Below, piece after piece: positions 42,950-53,343 of a DNA stretch of 64,000 bases. The notes beneath the pieces are model-generated. The model searched no databases, had not been told where the DNA came from, and saw only the letters and a list, made by a program, of their open reading frames with translations. How positions within the stretch are numbered: position 1 is the first letter of the stretch; the number at the start of each line of letters is the position of its first letter. Source of the DNA: JBNAGF01 sp049801055 (lineage in GTDB: Bacteria > Pseudomonadota > Alphaproteobacteria > Rhodobacterales > Rhodobacteraceae); the NCBI RefSeq assembly GCF_049801055.1, contig NZ_JBNAGF010000010.1, forward strand, positions 124,001 through 188,000, read 5' to 3'. Position numbers and translations under genes: made by a program.

Positions 42950-43955
42950 CCGGATCTGCTGTGCTCTGTTGGCGATCCTTGTTGGTCTGGTCATGCAAAC
43001 AGGTGGCGCCTTGGCGCATTCCCTTGGTGTCGACCGTGCCGAAATGGTCGAGATCGAACCCGGAGCCTATCGCTTGACTGCCAAGGTTCCACGCCGGATT
43101 CAACCGGCAATCCTGACTCCGATTTTGCCTGAGCGTTGCCACTTCACCGGTAATCCAACCGGCAATCGCGGGGGCTATTCCGTAACCTTCCAGTTCAACT
43201 GTGACCCGGGCCTGACCGCCGAAGACCGGCTCACCCTGCCGTGGAAGCGCGAAGGGAGCCTGCTCACCGTTCGCTGGGCGGGACAGGAACCGGTCTCGAG
43301 ACTGGCCAAGCGCGAAGGAGAGGCTATAACGGCGGATCTGGCGGAATGGATGGCCGGGTCGGGGTCGACCCTGCGTGCAGCCAAGCGTTACACCGTGCTG
43401 GGGATCGAACATATCCTAGCAGGGATCGACCACCTGCTCTTTGTGTTGGCACTGCTCTTTGTTGTCAACGGCCGCTGGAAGCTCGTTAAAACCGTTACCG
43501 CCTTTACCGTCGCCCATTCAATCACGCTGGGATTGGCGACGCTGGGATACGTATCCCTGCCCACGGCCCCGGTGGAGGCCGCCATCGCCTTGTCGATCGT
43601 CTTTCTGGCCTCGGAAATCGTTTGGAAATCGCGCGGTCGCACATCTCTGACCTTTGAGGCTCCCTGGGTCGTGGCTTTCGCTTTCGGCCTTTTACACGGG
43701 TTGGGCTTTGCCGGGGCGCTGTCCGAAATCGGCCTGCCACCGGCGGAGATCCCTGTTGCCCTGCTTTTCTTCAACGTCGGTGTGGAAATCGGACAGTTGC
43801 TATTCGTGGCTGCGGCGCTGGCTGTAGGCTGGGTGATCTCTCGCGCCGTTTTACAGGGCAAGCGGTCGAACCTTCTGCGCCTCGCCATCGTCTACAGTAT
43901 CGGCGCAATCTCAATGTTTTGGGTAATCGAGCGGACCGGAAAAATCTTCTTGTAG
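42942..43955 (+). CDS. HupE/UreJ-type metal permease with periplasmic N-terminal domain
   Basis: GTG 42942 overlaps the parvulin-like gene and gives 337 aa. A signal peptide (to about residue 26, GGALAHS) and an exported N-terminal domain of about 120 residues precede six or so membrane helices starting near residue 150. The first carries H-I-L-A-G-I-D-H (157-164), which matches the HPxSGxDH nickel/cobalt signature of HupE/UreJ. AHSITLGLATLG and LLHGLGFAGALSEIG continue the family pattern. HupE and UreJ are nickel permeases linked to hydrogenase and urease. No hydrogenase or urease gene is in the window, so service to the neighbouring ureohydrolase is the best contextual reading. Confidence 0.84.
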   Translation: MLDRICCALLAILVGLVMQTGGALAHSLGVDRAEMVEIEPGAYRLTAKVPRRIQPAILTPILPERCHFTGNPTGNRGGYSVTFQFNCDPGLTAEDRLTLPWKREGSLLTVRWAGQEPVSRLAKREGEAITADLAEWMAGSGSTLRAAKRYTVLGIEHILAGIDHLLFVLALLFVVNGRWKLVKTVTAFTVAHSITLGLATLGYVSLPTAPVEAAIALSIVFLASEIVWKSRGRTSLTFEAPWVVAFAFGLLHGLGFAGALSEIGLPPAEIPVALLFFNVGVEIGQLLFVAAALAVGWVISRAVLQGKRSNLLRLAIVYSIGAISMFWVIERTGKIFL

Positions 43956-44188
43956 ACAATGAAATTCGGTCGTTGAACTCGGCCTGAGCCTTTGGCCGCT
44001 ATCTGCCTTTCACGACGGATGCTGCGCGATTCATCAACCAGTGGTATGGGCTCGTAGCCGCCATATGGCGGTGCGCCATCGGTTGCCCATAACCCGACCC
44101 CGAAACCGGATGTTGACGCTTGGCCTTACAATCAATGGTCGTCGCGGTGTTTATGTCTGGGACCGGAGGGACGGATAGAGATACAGAT

Positions 44189-44332
44189 ATGCCCAGAAGC
44201 CAGAAGCCTAGGCGCAATGCCTCGAACAAGGGTTGCCTGAGCGGCCAGAAACGTCCGCTGCTGCCAAAGCAAGTATGGGCAATACGTGCGCGGCTTGAAC
44301 GCGCGGGCAAACTTCGTGATCTAGCGCTCTTC
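44189..44332 (+). pseudogene. Tyrosine recombinase/integrase N-terminal fragment
   Basis: From ATG 44189 the frame reads MPRSQKPRRNASNKGCL then SGQKRPLLPKQVWAIRARLE and RAGKLRDLALF. This is the characteristic beginning of small alphaproteobacterial phage-type integrases, which normally continue with N-x-A-I-D-S-K-L-R-G-x-D. Here the match stops abruptly after LALF and the following sequence is unrelated. Only about 48 codons remain and no catalytic Arg/His/Tyr is present, so it cannot be active. Confidence 0.65.
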
Positions 44333-44358
44333 CGGGCTGGCGTCGGTTGCCGCGATCA

Positions 44359-44556
44359 TCACTTCGGTTTCCCGGCCCCCACCATGTTGTTGAGTTCATC
44401 CAGAGCAACTTTTAAGCCGCGCAGGCCATCTTCGCCCAGTACAGAATAAGTGCCCTCAAGCGTGGCTAGGCAACCTACTTTCAGCGGCTCAGCCTGCGCC
44501 ACACCAGCCGATTTCAGCGCGGCCGCGGAATTAGTAGTCAGGTACTACTATCGCAT
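44359..44556 (-). pseudogene. ABC transporter substrate-binding protein, broken N-terminal fragment
   Basis: A strong AGGGAGG site precedes ATG 44554-44556, followed by CGA and two TAG codons. The frame then continues as YLTTNSAAALKSAGVAQAEPLKVG and TLEGTYSVLGEDGLRGLKVALDELNNM, ending at TGA 44359-44361. This is the signal peptide and start of a LivK-like (Peripla_BP_6) binding protein, with the signal peptide interrupted by nonsense codons and the rest of the gene missing. It abuts the integrase fragment, so the break may be a deletion junction. Confidence 0.6.
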
Positions 44557-44860
44557 GTATTCCTCCCTGCGATGTTGGAATTGGCCCTCTGCGCGGAAGC
44601 CGCCCGGCAGACCATTCGAGCCTGCGTTAGGAAGTTTCCAATCCGAATTTCGGAGAGTGAAGCGATGTAACCTCTGGTCCGATTTTCTTGGAATGCCGGC
44701 GGCTTTGAACGACTTTGGTGTGTGCGAGGAAATGCTCCAAATGTTCAGAGGACATGATCATCTGTGTCTGATGCGGTGCATTTGTTCCAATTTCCCGGCC
44801 ACTTTTCTAAGTAAGCTGTTGACCTTATTTCCCTGCTGAATTACCTAACCCAAACTTCGA

Positions 44861-44934
44861 GCGGGTATGGTGAAATGGTATCATAAGAGCCTTCCAAGCT
44901 TAAGGTGCGGGTTCGATTCCCGCTACCCGCTCCA
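44861..44934 (+). tRNA. tRNA-Gly(UCC)
   Basis: 74 nt including an encoded CCA. The acceptor arm GCGGGTA pairs perfectly with TACCCGC. The anticodon loop CTTCCAA gives anticodon TCC. The T arm is GCGGG-TTCGATT-CCCGC. The top pair of the anticodon stem is an A-A mismatch, the other four are paired or wobble. It appears functional. Confidence 0.93.
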
Positions 44935-45025
44935 AGATATTTTCCTCCCGAAGATTTCCTGCAAAACTTGAATTCAAAATTCTCTAAGTTTCTGTTTTTA
45001 ATATGTTTATCAGACTCAGGCAGTA

Positions 45026-45069
45026 GCTCTTCTAAGCTGATGACGCGGGTTCGATTCCCGCCGTCCCGG
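45026..45069 (+). repeat. Diverged copy of a tRNA 3' half (possible attachment-site scar)
   Basis: Starting about 90 bp after the tRNA, CTCTTCTAAGCTGATGAC is followed by GCGGGTTCGATTCCCGC (45045-45061) and CGTCCCG. It resembles the anticodon-loop-to-acceptor part of the tRNA-Gly at 44861, with the 17-bp T-arm block identical. No 5' half that would pair is found, so it is a fragment, not a second tRNA gene. Confidence 0.6.
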
Positions 45070-45170
45070 GATCCTGTTTGATTGGTTGCTTTGGAAAAAG
45101 GCTCAACGGATCGATGAAGCAACGAAAATGCGTCATATCCGCCCGTGCCGGCCTTTTCGAATGCGCTGAT

Positions 45171-45192
45171 CGCTTGACCAATCGGTCAAGCG
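45171..45192. promoter_or_regulatory. Perfect palindrome upstream of ABC exporter (TetR-type operator candidate)
   Basis: CGCTTGACC (45171-45179) and GGTCAAGCG (45184-45192) form a perfect 9-bp inverted repeat with a 4-bp centre AATC, 82 bp before the exporter start. TTGACCnnnnGGTCAA is typical of TetR/AcrR operators. No TetR gene is in the window. A region of 340 bp (44935-45274) otherwise holds only the tRNA fragment. Confidence 0.55.
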
Positions 45193-45274
45193 AGGCCAAG
45201 AAGCGGGATGGATCGGAGACGCCGGCAATCCGGCTGGCTGGACTATCCTCACGAGTAATTCGCAAAGGCCCAAA

Positions 45275-47104
45275 ATGGCAAGATCGCAGACTTCCGCTTC
45301 TCAGGCATCGGCACAGCCGCAGGCTCCGGGCGCAAGCGAGGAGCGGGCAGGGTCCCGCAAACTCGGGATCCTGTCCTCGCTCTGGCCGTTCATGGTTCCA
45401 TATAAACTGTTGATGTTCGGGGCAACGGTGGCCTTGGTGCTGACCGCATCAATGTCTCTGACCCTGCCGCTGGCCGTGCGCCGGGTGGTGGACCATTTTC
45501 GGATCGAAGATGGCGCTCTGCTGGACCGATACTTCCTTGCCGCGTTGGGCATCGCTGCAGTTCTCGCGGTCGGGACAGGAATTCGCTATGCGCTGGTCAC
45601 CCGGCTCGGCGAACGCGTCGTGGCCGATATCCGAATGGCGGTTTTCGATCGCGTGATCGGGATGAGCCCAGAGTTCTATGAAAAGATCATGACTGGCGAA
45701 GTGCTGAGCCGGATCACCACTGACACTACGTTGATCCAGTCCGTTTTGGGCTCGTCCGTATCAATCGCGCTGCGCAACCTCCTGATGTTCATTGGCGGGC
45801 TGGTCTTGATGTTGCTGACGTCGGCCAAGCTGACTGGAATGGTTTTGCTGATCGTTCCGCTTGTCGTGGTCCCGATTCTTGTTCTCGGGCGCAGACTACG
45901 GGTCATCAGCCGCGAAAATCAGGACTGGATTGCTGCCTCGTCCGGAAACGCCGGCGAGGCCCTGAGCGCCGTTCAGACAGTGCAGTCATATACGCACGAA
46001 TCTGCTAGCCGGGCCCAATTCGCCGAAATGACCGAGATGTCTTATGTCGTTTCGCGCCGTCGTATCCGTACAAGAGCGCTGCTGACGGTCATCGTGATTT
46101 TCCTTGTGTTCACTGGTATAGTGGGCGTGTTGTGGATGGGGGCAAACGATGTTCGCGCCGGCCTGATGACCGAGGGCACGCTGATCCAATTCGTCATTTA
46201 TTCGGTCATCATGGCTGGGTCGGTCGCCGCGCTTTCTGAAATCTGGAGCGAATTGCAGCGCGCAGCAGGAGCCACCGAACGGTTGGTTGAGTTGCTGAAC
46301 GCGCAGGATCCGGTTCAGGACCCCGACCGCCCGGTCGCGTTGCCGGAGCCGGCGCAGGGTGCGATCTCTTTCGAAGATGTCACCTTCCGCTACCCGTCGC
46401 GGCCCGACCAACTGGCACTGGATGGTTTCGATCTAACCGTACAGCCGGGCGAAACAGTGGCGTTCGTCGGCCCCTCTGGTGCCGGCAAGACGACTGTGAT
46501 CCAGATGATCCAGCGGTTTTATGACCCCGACGAAGGGCGTGTTACGCTGGATGGCGTCGCCCTGACACAAATGGACCGCGATGCGTTCCGCCGGCATATC
46601 GCGCTTGTCCCGCAGGAACCGGTCATCTTTGCAGCCTCAGCAATGGAAAACATCCGCTTTGGCCGTCCCGATGCCACCGACGAAGAGGTCAGGGCCGCCG
46701 CTCGCGCTGCTGCGGCCGACCAATTCATCTCGGCTCTGCCAGAGGGCTACGGCAGTTTTGTCGGCGAACGGGGGGTGATGCTGTCTGGCGGTCAGAAGCA
46801 GCGTATCGCAATCGCCCGGGCGATCCTGCGCGATGCCCCCGTGCTTCTGCTGGACGAGGCAACATCTGCGCTGGATGCCGAAAGCGAGCGGGCGGTTCAG
46901 GACGCCGTGGATACGCTCAGCCGGGATCGCACGACACTGATCGTTGCTCATCGTCTGGCCACGGTGAAAAAGGCAGATCGTATCGTGGTTATGGATCAGG
47001 GACGGATCGTGGATACCGGCACCCATGACCAATTGGTGGCCGGGGGGGGGCTGTATGCACGCCTTGCCCGCCTGCAATTCACCGACGGGATGGCGGCCGA
47101 ATAG
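45275..47104 (+). CDS. ABC exporter, fused permease-ATPase half-transporter (MsbA/LmrA-like)
   Basis: The 609-aa protein has a six-helix ABC transmembrane domain (residues about 40-330, with YKLLMFGATVALVLTASMSL and LLMFIGGLVLMLLTS) and an ATPase domain. Walker A is GPSGAGKTT (near 403), the signature LSGGQKQR, Walker B VLLLDEAT and the switch His in VAHRLATV. It works as a homodimer or heterodimer in the inner membrane, exporting lipids, drugs or toxic metabolites. The first 30 residues are a Ser/Ala/Gln-rich cytosolic tail. A TetR-type palindrome lies upstream, suggesting inducible efflux. Substrate unknown. Confidence 0.9.
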   Translation: MARSQTSASQASAQPQAPGASEERAGSRKLGILSSLWPFMVPYKLLMFGATVALVLTASMSLTLPLAVRRVVDHFRIEDGALLDRYFLAALGIAAVLAVGTGIRYALVTRLGERVVADIRMAVFDRVIGMSPEFYEKIMTGEVLSRITTDTTLIQSVLGSSVSIALRNLLMFIGGLVLMLLTSAKLTGMVLLIVPLVVVPILVLGRRLRVISRENQDWIAASSGNAGEALSAVQTVQSYTHESASRAQFAEMTEMSYVVSRRRIRTRALLTVIVIFLVFTGIVGVLWMGANDVRAGLMTEGTLIQFVIYSVIMAGSVAALSEIWSELQRAAGATERLVELLNAQDPVQDPDRPVALPEPAQGAISFEDVTFRYPSRPDQLALDGFDLTVQPGETVAFVGPSGAGKTTVIQMIQRFYDPDEGRVTLDGVALTQMDRDAFRRHIALVPQEPVIFAASAMENIRFGRPDATDEEVRAAARAAAADQFISALPEGYGSFVGERGVMLSGGQKQRIAIARAILRDAPVLLLDEATSALDAESERAVQDAVDTLSRDRTTLIVAHRLATVKKADRIVVMDQGRIVDTGTHDQLVAGGGLYARLARLQFTDGMAAE

Positions 47105-47270
47105 CTCCAAACTGGCGCCAATCACCAAATGGCGCAACGTCACGCCACCTGTAACGGTTAGGGTGACGTTGCTGTCATGCTTGATAATGGGCCTGTTTCT
47201 CCGCATGTTCGATGCAAAGCTGTCGCCGGGGGAGCGACGGTATCAATGTGCTTTGGGGAGGAGACCTGAC

Positions 47271-49159
<1,889 letters not shown>

Positions 49160-49160
<1 letters not shown>

Positions 49161-50086
49161 TGGACTATGAGCGCCTGATCGACGCTGAAACCTGGGCTTT
49201 CATCCGCAAGACGGGTGAGAGCTACCCCGAAGATGCGGTGGCGCTCAGCATCGAAGATCAGCGCAGGGTCTACGATGAGATGTGCCACGCATTCCATCAG
49301 GGATACCCTGATGGCGTCGAGGTTGCCGACCGGTCGGCAGCGGGCGTGCCAGTCCGCGTTTACTCGGCCGGGCATCCGACCCGAACGGTGGTTTACTTCC
49401 ACGGTGGCGGGTTTGTCCTGGGCGGGCTGGAGAGCCATGACGATTTATGTGCCGAGATTTGCTTGGAAACCGGATATCGCGTCGTGTCGGTCGACTACCG
49501 GCTCGCGCCCGAGCACAAGCACCCGGCACAGTTCGCAGACGCCTGGACGGCCGCCCTCTGGGCGGCCGAGACTTTTGAAGACCCTTTGGTTCTGGCCGGG
49601 GACAGTGCTGGCGGAAATCTCGCGGCAGCCGTGTCGCACTACGCGCGGGGTCGGCTGGATATGATTCTGGGGCAGGTTCTGGTCTATCCCAGCCTCGGGG
49701 GGGAGGATGACGCCGGATCCTATCTGGAACACGCACAGGCACCTCTGCTGAGCCGGGATGACATGAAGTTCTATAAGGCTGCGCGGCACGAAGGTGAACC
49801 GCCAGAAGCGGACCCCACAATAGAACCTTTGAAAGACACCGATTTTTCCGATTTGCCGCCGACTGTTCTGGTGACCGCCGATTGCGATCCGTTGCGCGAT
49901 GACAGCCCGGCCTATCGCGACCGCATCCTCGAAGCCGGTGGAAAGGCGCACTGGATCAATGAGCCGGGCCTCGTGCACGGTTACCTGCGCGCCAGAACCA
50001 CAGTGGAGCGTGCCCGCGCCAGTTTCGAGCGGATCGTGGTGGCGATCGAGGCGCTGGGGCAGGGCATTTGGCCCTATGATGACTGA
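49160..50086 (+). CDS. Alpha/beta hydrolase (HSL-like esterase family)
   Basis: ATG 49160 overlaps the ligase stop (TAATG) and gives 308 aa. The protein has the oxyanion-hole HGGGFVLGG motif, DYRLAPEHKHPA, the nucleophile GDSAGGN, and a late Asp/His pair in TADCDPLRDD and GLVHGYL, the full layout of hormone-sensitive-lipase-type esterases. There is no signal peptide, so it is cytosolic. Translational coupling with the acyl-CoA ligase suggests sequential hydrolysis and activation of an acyl substrate. It ends 9 bp from the convergent DUF4453 gene. Confidence 0.88.
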
Positions 50087-50095
50087 GCTGCGGGT

Positions 50096-50677
50096 TCAGT
50101 CAGTATATCGCTGGCAGACTTCCTCGTATTGGGCAGTGTCATACCACCCCCCACCGGTCAGGTTCCAACCCTCTGAGTAGGTTGAGACAAAGCTCCAGTC
50201 GCCCATCGAAACATGTTCATATCCGACGTCATCACCGGGGCGGATCACGCCGAGCTTTGGGGAGCGGTTGTCCGGGGCGCTTCGCAGCGGCACTTCCTCG
50301 CCGGCCCAACCAATACATGTGCTGCCGTATCCCTGGTTGATGGGCAGAACCTCCAGCAACTGACGGGTCAGCCGGTCCTGAATGTTCAGCCAATCCCTGT
50401 TCGTGTTCTTCTCGCAGCCCAGCTCACGCTCCGTATCCCGAATTTCTTCCACCTGAAGCTGTTCAAGCCGCCCCAGAGCGATTGAGCTTTCGCTGCAATC
50501 CGAAGTGTCGAACATGGCTTGCCCCAACTTGCTGCCAAAGCAGTAGCCGGCCCTGTGCATGATCAGGTTGCGGGTATACCACAGGTCTTCGCAGGCATCT
50601 GTGGCGACCGCAGGCTCGCCAGTAAAAGGAAGTAGAATCAGCGCCGAAAGCGCTGCTGTCTGAAGCTGTCTGATCAT
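50096..50677 (-). CDS. Secreted DUF4453-type protein
   Basis: I choose ATG 50675-50677 (MIRQLQTAALSALILLPFTGEPAVA), which places a signal peptide at the N-terminus and gives 193 aa; the frame extends 15 codons further up. The mature part starts CEDLWYTRNLIMHRAGYCFGS, the pattern of DUF4453/YARHG-like proteins of Rhodobacterales, with paired cysteines likely to form disulfides. A C-terminal part with PLRSAPDNRSPKLGVIRPGDDV resembles a small SH3-like module. It should be periplasmic or cell-surface. Function is unknown. Confidence 0.78.
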   Translation of the reverse strand: MIRQLQTAALSALILLPFTGEPAVATDACEDLWYTRNLIMHRAGYCFGSKLGQAMFDTSDCSESSIALGRLEQLQVEEIRDTERELGCEKNTNRDWLNIQDRLTRQLLEVLPINQGYGSTCIGWAGEEVPLRSAPDNRSPKLGVIRPGDDVGYEHVSMGDWSFVSTYSEGWNLTGGGWYDTAQYEEVCQRYTD

Positions 50678-50728
50678 GGATTGGCCTGCTATTCGGGGTC
50701 TGCTTTTCAGCCAAAGTGCCATAGACCG

Positions 50729-51565
50729 TTAGCGCAGGAAAGGGTCGGCCTGCATCGTTTCAGGGATTTCCGCCCCCAAGCGCTTCAAGATGGTCGGCGC
50801 AATCTGAAGCTGTTCAATACAGGTATCTGCGTCGGGCCCCTCGGCCGCTCCAAAGTAATAAAGAGCCGTGTCCTGCTGCAACGCGCTGCGCCCGCCGTGG
50901 TGTCCACGCTCATCCTGCCCGTGGTCGGCTGTCACGATCACTTCGTACCCCATCTGCAACCATTTTGGGATGAACGGGGCCAGCATCTCGTCCATCACCG
51001 CACAGGCATGGTCCATCTCGATGCAGTCATGGAAGAACCGGTGCCCCATGCTGTCCAGCGTGCAGGTGTGCAAAAGTCCATAGTTCAGTTCATTCCGCAG
51101 GCACAGGCTGGTCAGAGTGGCAAACAGATCCACATCCGAAGGGGTCATCTGATTGTCCCGCCCATAGCCGGTCATGGTGTGGAATCTGCCGTGGTTGATG
51201 GTTTTGCTGTCAGGGTCGTCGAACTCGAGATCCTGCAACGGATCAAAAGGGTGGCGGTGGAAGAACTCCGACCAGAAACTGTGGCCAACGGCGCCAGTCA
51301 CGCCGCCCGCGTTTCGCAGCTGCGAGAAAATATCGGGTTGGGAAAGCCGGAACACGTTGTCGTTGCCGGTACAACCATGCACCTGCGGGCTGACACCGGT
51401 ATGGATCGACGCATAGCAACTGGCTGAGATGGATGGCAGCACGGCCCTGTGCTTCCAGACACGGGCCTCTCCGCTTTCGACCCACCCTTCGAGATTGCCG
51501 AACAGACGGCGAAAGTTTCGGTAGGGAACTCCGTCAAGAATGATGAGAAGAAGTTTCTGAGTCAT
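50729..51565 (-). CDS. Type I phosphodiesterase/alkaline-phosphatase-superfamily protein
   Basis: From ATG 51563-51565 (MTQKLLLIILDGVPYRNF) the protein is 278 aa. Metal-ligand motifs of the alkaline phosphatase superfamily are visible: LDG at the N-terminus, the nucleophile region LPSISASCYASIHTGVSP, D-x-x-GH in LDSMGHRFF, and VTADHGQDERGHHGG near the C-terminus. Members cleave phosphodiesters, phosphonates or nucleotide pyrophosphates. There is no signal peptide, so it is cytosolic. It lies 137 bp downstream of the ABC importer operon in the same direction and may act on the imported compound. Confidence 0.82.
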   Translation of the reverse strand: MTQKLLLIILDGVPYRNFRRLFGNLEGWVESGEARVWKHRAVLPSISASCYASIHTGVSPQVHGCTGNDNVFRLSQPDIFSQLRNAGGVTGAVGHSFWSEFFHRHPFDPLQDLEFDDPDSKTINHGRFHTMTGYGRDNQMTPSDVDLFATLTSLCLRNELNYGLLHTCTLDSMGHRFFHDCIEMDHACAVMDEMLAPFIPKWLQMGYEVIVTADHGQDERGHHGGRSALQQDTALYYFGAAEGPDADTCIEQLQIAPTILKRLGAEIPETMQADPFLR

Positions 51566-51702
51566 GGGGCATCCCCTGTTGCGTCCCGGGTTTTCGTCGA
51601 GCCTAGCCTCCATGGCGCTTTCGGAATGTCTGGCTGCGCCGAAAATGAAAAGATCCCGACACGTAGATCGCGCCGGGATCAGGCAATTTCATCAGTTTCG
51701 CG

Positions 51703-53343
51703 TCAGTTCCCTGCGCTCTCCATCTTGCGGTGCTCGACGACTTCTTCCAGCCATCCCAGACGCATCTCGGGCACCGAACTCAGAAGCAGGTCGGTGTAGT
51801 CATCGAATGGCGGTGTCAGAACATCGGTCTTGGATCCGTATCGCTGCACCTTGCCCTGATACATGACGGCAATGGTGTCCGAGATCGCCTTGACCGTCGC
51901 GAGGTCGTGCGTGATGAACAAATAGGCCACGTCCTCGATCTTCTGAAGGTCAAGAAGCAACTTGAGGATCCCGTCTGCAACCAATGGATCAAGGGCACTG
52001 GTGACTTCGTCGCAAATGATCATCTTGGGCTTGGCTGCAAGCGAGCGTGCAATGCACACACGCTGCTTCTGACCGCCCGACAGTTCCGCAGGATACCTGT
52101 CGATGAACGACTCGCCCATCTCGATTTCGTCCAGCAGTTCCACCACGCGTTTGCGTTTTTCGGAACCCTTCAGGCCAAAGTAGAACTCCAGCGGCCGTCC
52201 GATGATGGTCCCGACCGTCTGGCGGGGATTCATGGCGACATCAGCCATCTGGTAGATCATCTGAAGTTCGCGCAGATCCTCCCGGCTTCGTCCGGCAAGG
52301 TCCGACGAAAGTGAGCGCCCGGCAAACTGTATGGATCCGGAGCGCGGAGGCAGCAGCCCGGTGATAACCCGCGCCAGCGTGGATTTCCCGGATCCAGACT
52401 CTCCGACGACGGCAAGGGTCTGCCCGGGATGAAGATCCACAGTCACGTCATGCAGGACGTCGATTGGGGTGCCCTTGTATCGTGCGGTGACATTTTCAAC
52501 GCGCAGAACTGGTTCCGGCGTCGGTGACTTCTCTTCATGTTCGATAGAGCGGACCGAGACCAGTGCCTTTGTATAGTCTTCCTTTGGTGCGTTGATGATC
52601 TGATCGGTGGATCCATATTCCACCGTGTCCCCCATCCGAAGCACCATGATGTCATCGCTGACCTGCGCGACCACGGCCAGATCGTGGGTGATATATAATG
52701 CGGCTACCCCAGTGTCGCGGATTGCTTCCTTGATGGCCATCAGCACATCGATCTGGGTGGTCACGTCAAGCGCCGTGGTGGGTTCGTCGAACACCACCAG
52801 ATCGGGTTCGGGGCAAAGGGCAAGCGCGGTCATACAGCGTTGCAACTGGCCGCCCGATACCTGATGCGGATAGCGTTCGCCGATATTGTCCGGATCCGGA
52901 AGGCCCAGTTTTGCAAACAGAACGCGGGCGCGCTCTTCTGCTTCCTTACGCGAGAACTTTTTCTGTTCAACTGCGGCCTCGATCACCTGGTCCATGATTT
53001 TCTTTGCCGGATTGAACGACGCAGCCGCAGATTGCGAAACATATGTCACTTCGCCGCCGCGCAGGTTGCGAACATCCTTGATCGAGGTTTTCAGAATGTC
53101 CCGCCCATTTACCCAAACCTCGCCGCCGGTGATTTTGACACCGCCGCGGCCATAAGCCATCGAAGCTAACCCGATCGTGGATTTGCCGGCGCCGGATTCC
53201 CCGATCAGGCCAAGCACCTTGCCGCGCTCGAGGTCAAAGCTGACCCCGTGCACGATCTCGATGTCGTGAGGTTTTTCGCCGGGCGGGTAGACCGTGGCGC
53301 CGATCTTCAGGTCGCGGACTTTCAGCAATGTGTCTTCGCTCAT
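51703..53343 (-). CDS. ABC importer ATPase, two fused nucleotide-binding domains (DppD-DppF type)
   Basis: ATG 53341-53343 follows AAAGGAGG and gives 546 aa; the frame runs on upstream over the permease gene without support. Two complete ATPase domains are in tandem. The first (1-260) has GLIGESGAGKST, VSGGQLQRCM and LVVFDEPTTALD. The second (280-540) has AVVGESGSGKST, LSGGQKQRVC and MIICDEVTSALD. Each ends with an oligopeptide-transporter-type C-terminal element. It powers the Dpp/Opp-type permeases encoded immediately upstream. The start overlaps the permease gene by 4 bp. Confidence 0.92.
   Translation of the reverse strand: MSEDTLLKVRDLKIGATVYPPGEKPHDIEIVHGVSFDLERGKVLGLIGESGAGKSTIGLASMAYGRGGVKITGGEVWVNGRDILKTSIKDVRNLRGGEVTYVSQSAAASFNPAKKIMDQVIEAAVEQKKFSRKEAEERARVLFAKLGLPDPDNIGERYPHQVSGGQLQRCMTALALCPEPDLVVFDEPTTALDVTTQIDVLMAIKEAIRDTGVAALYITHDLAVVAQVSDDIMVLRMGDTVEYGSTDQIINAPKEDYTKALVSVRSIEHEEKSPTPEPVLRVENVTARYKGTPIDVLHDVTVDLHPGQTLAVVGESGSGKSTLARVITGLLPPRSGSIQFAGRSLSSDLAGRSREDLRELQMIYQMADVAMNPRQTVGTIIGRPLEFYFGLKGSEKRKRVVELLDEIEMGESFIDRYPAELSGGQKQRVCIARSLAAKPKMIICDEVTSALDPLVADGILKLLLDLQKIEDVAYLFITHDLATVKAISDTIAVMYQGKVQRYGSKTDVLTPPFDDYTDLLLSSVPEMRLGWLEEVVEHRKMESAGN

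Larger units (their letters stand above)
43956..44860. other. 905-bp integration scar upstream of tRNA-Gly
   Basis: No intact gene is present. The stretch contains an integrase N-terminal fragment (44189-44332, plus) abutting the N-terminal fragment of an ABC binding protein (44359-44556, minus). Flanking sequence has only short unsupported open frames. Together with the tRNA gene at its right edge this looks like a remnant of an inserted element. Confidence 0.55.

Noticed and set aside
45009..45069. A second functional tRNA after tRNA-Gly
   Set aside because: Only the 3' half is present; no 5' acceptor strand or D arm pairs with it and the anticodon loop context has an extra base.
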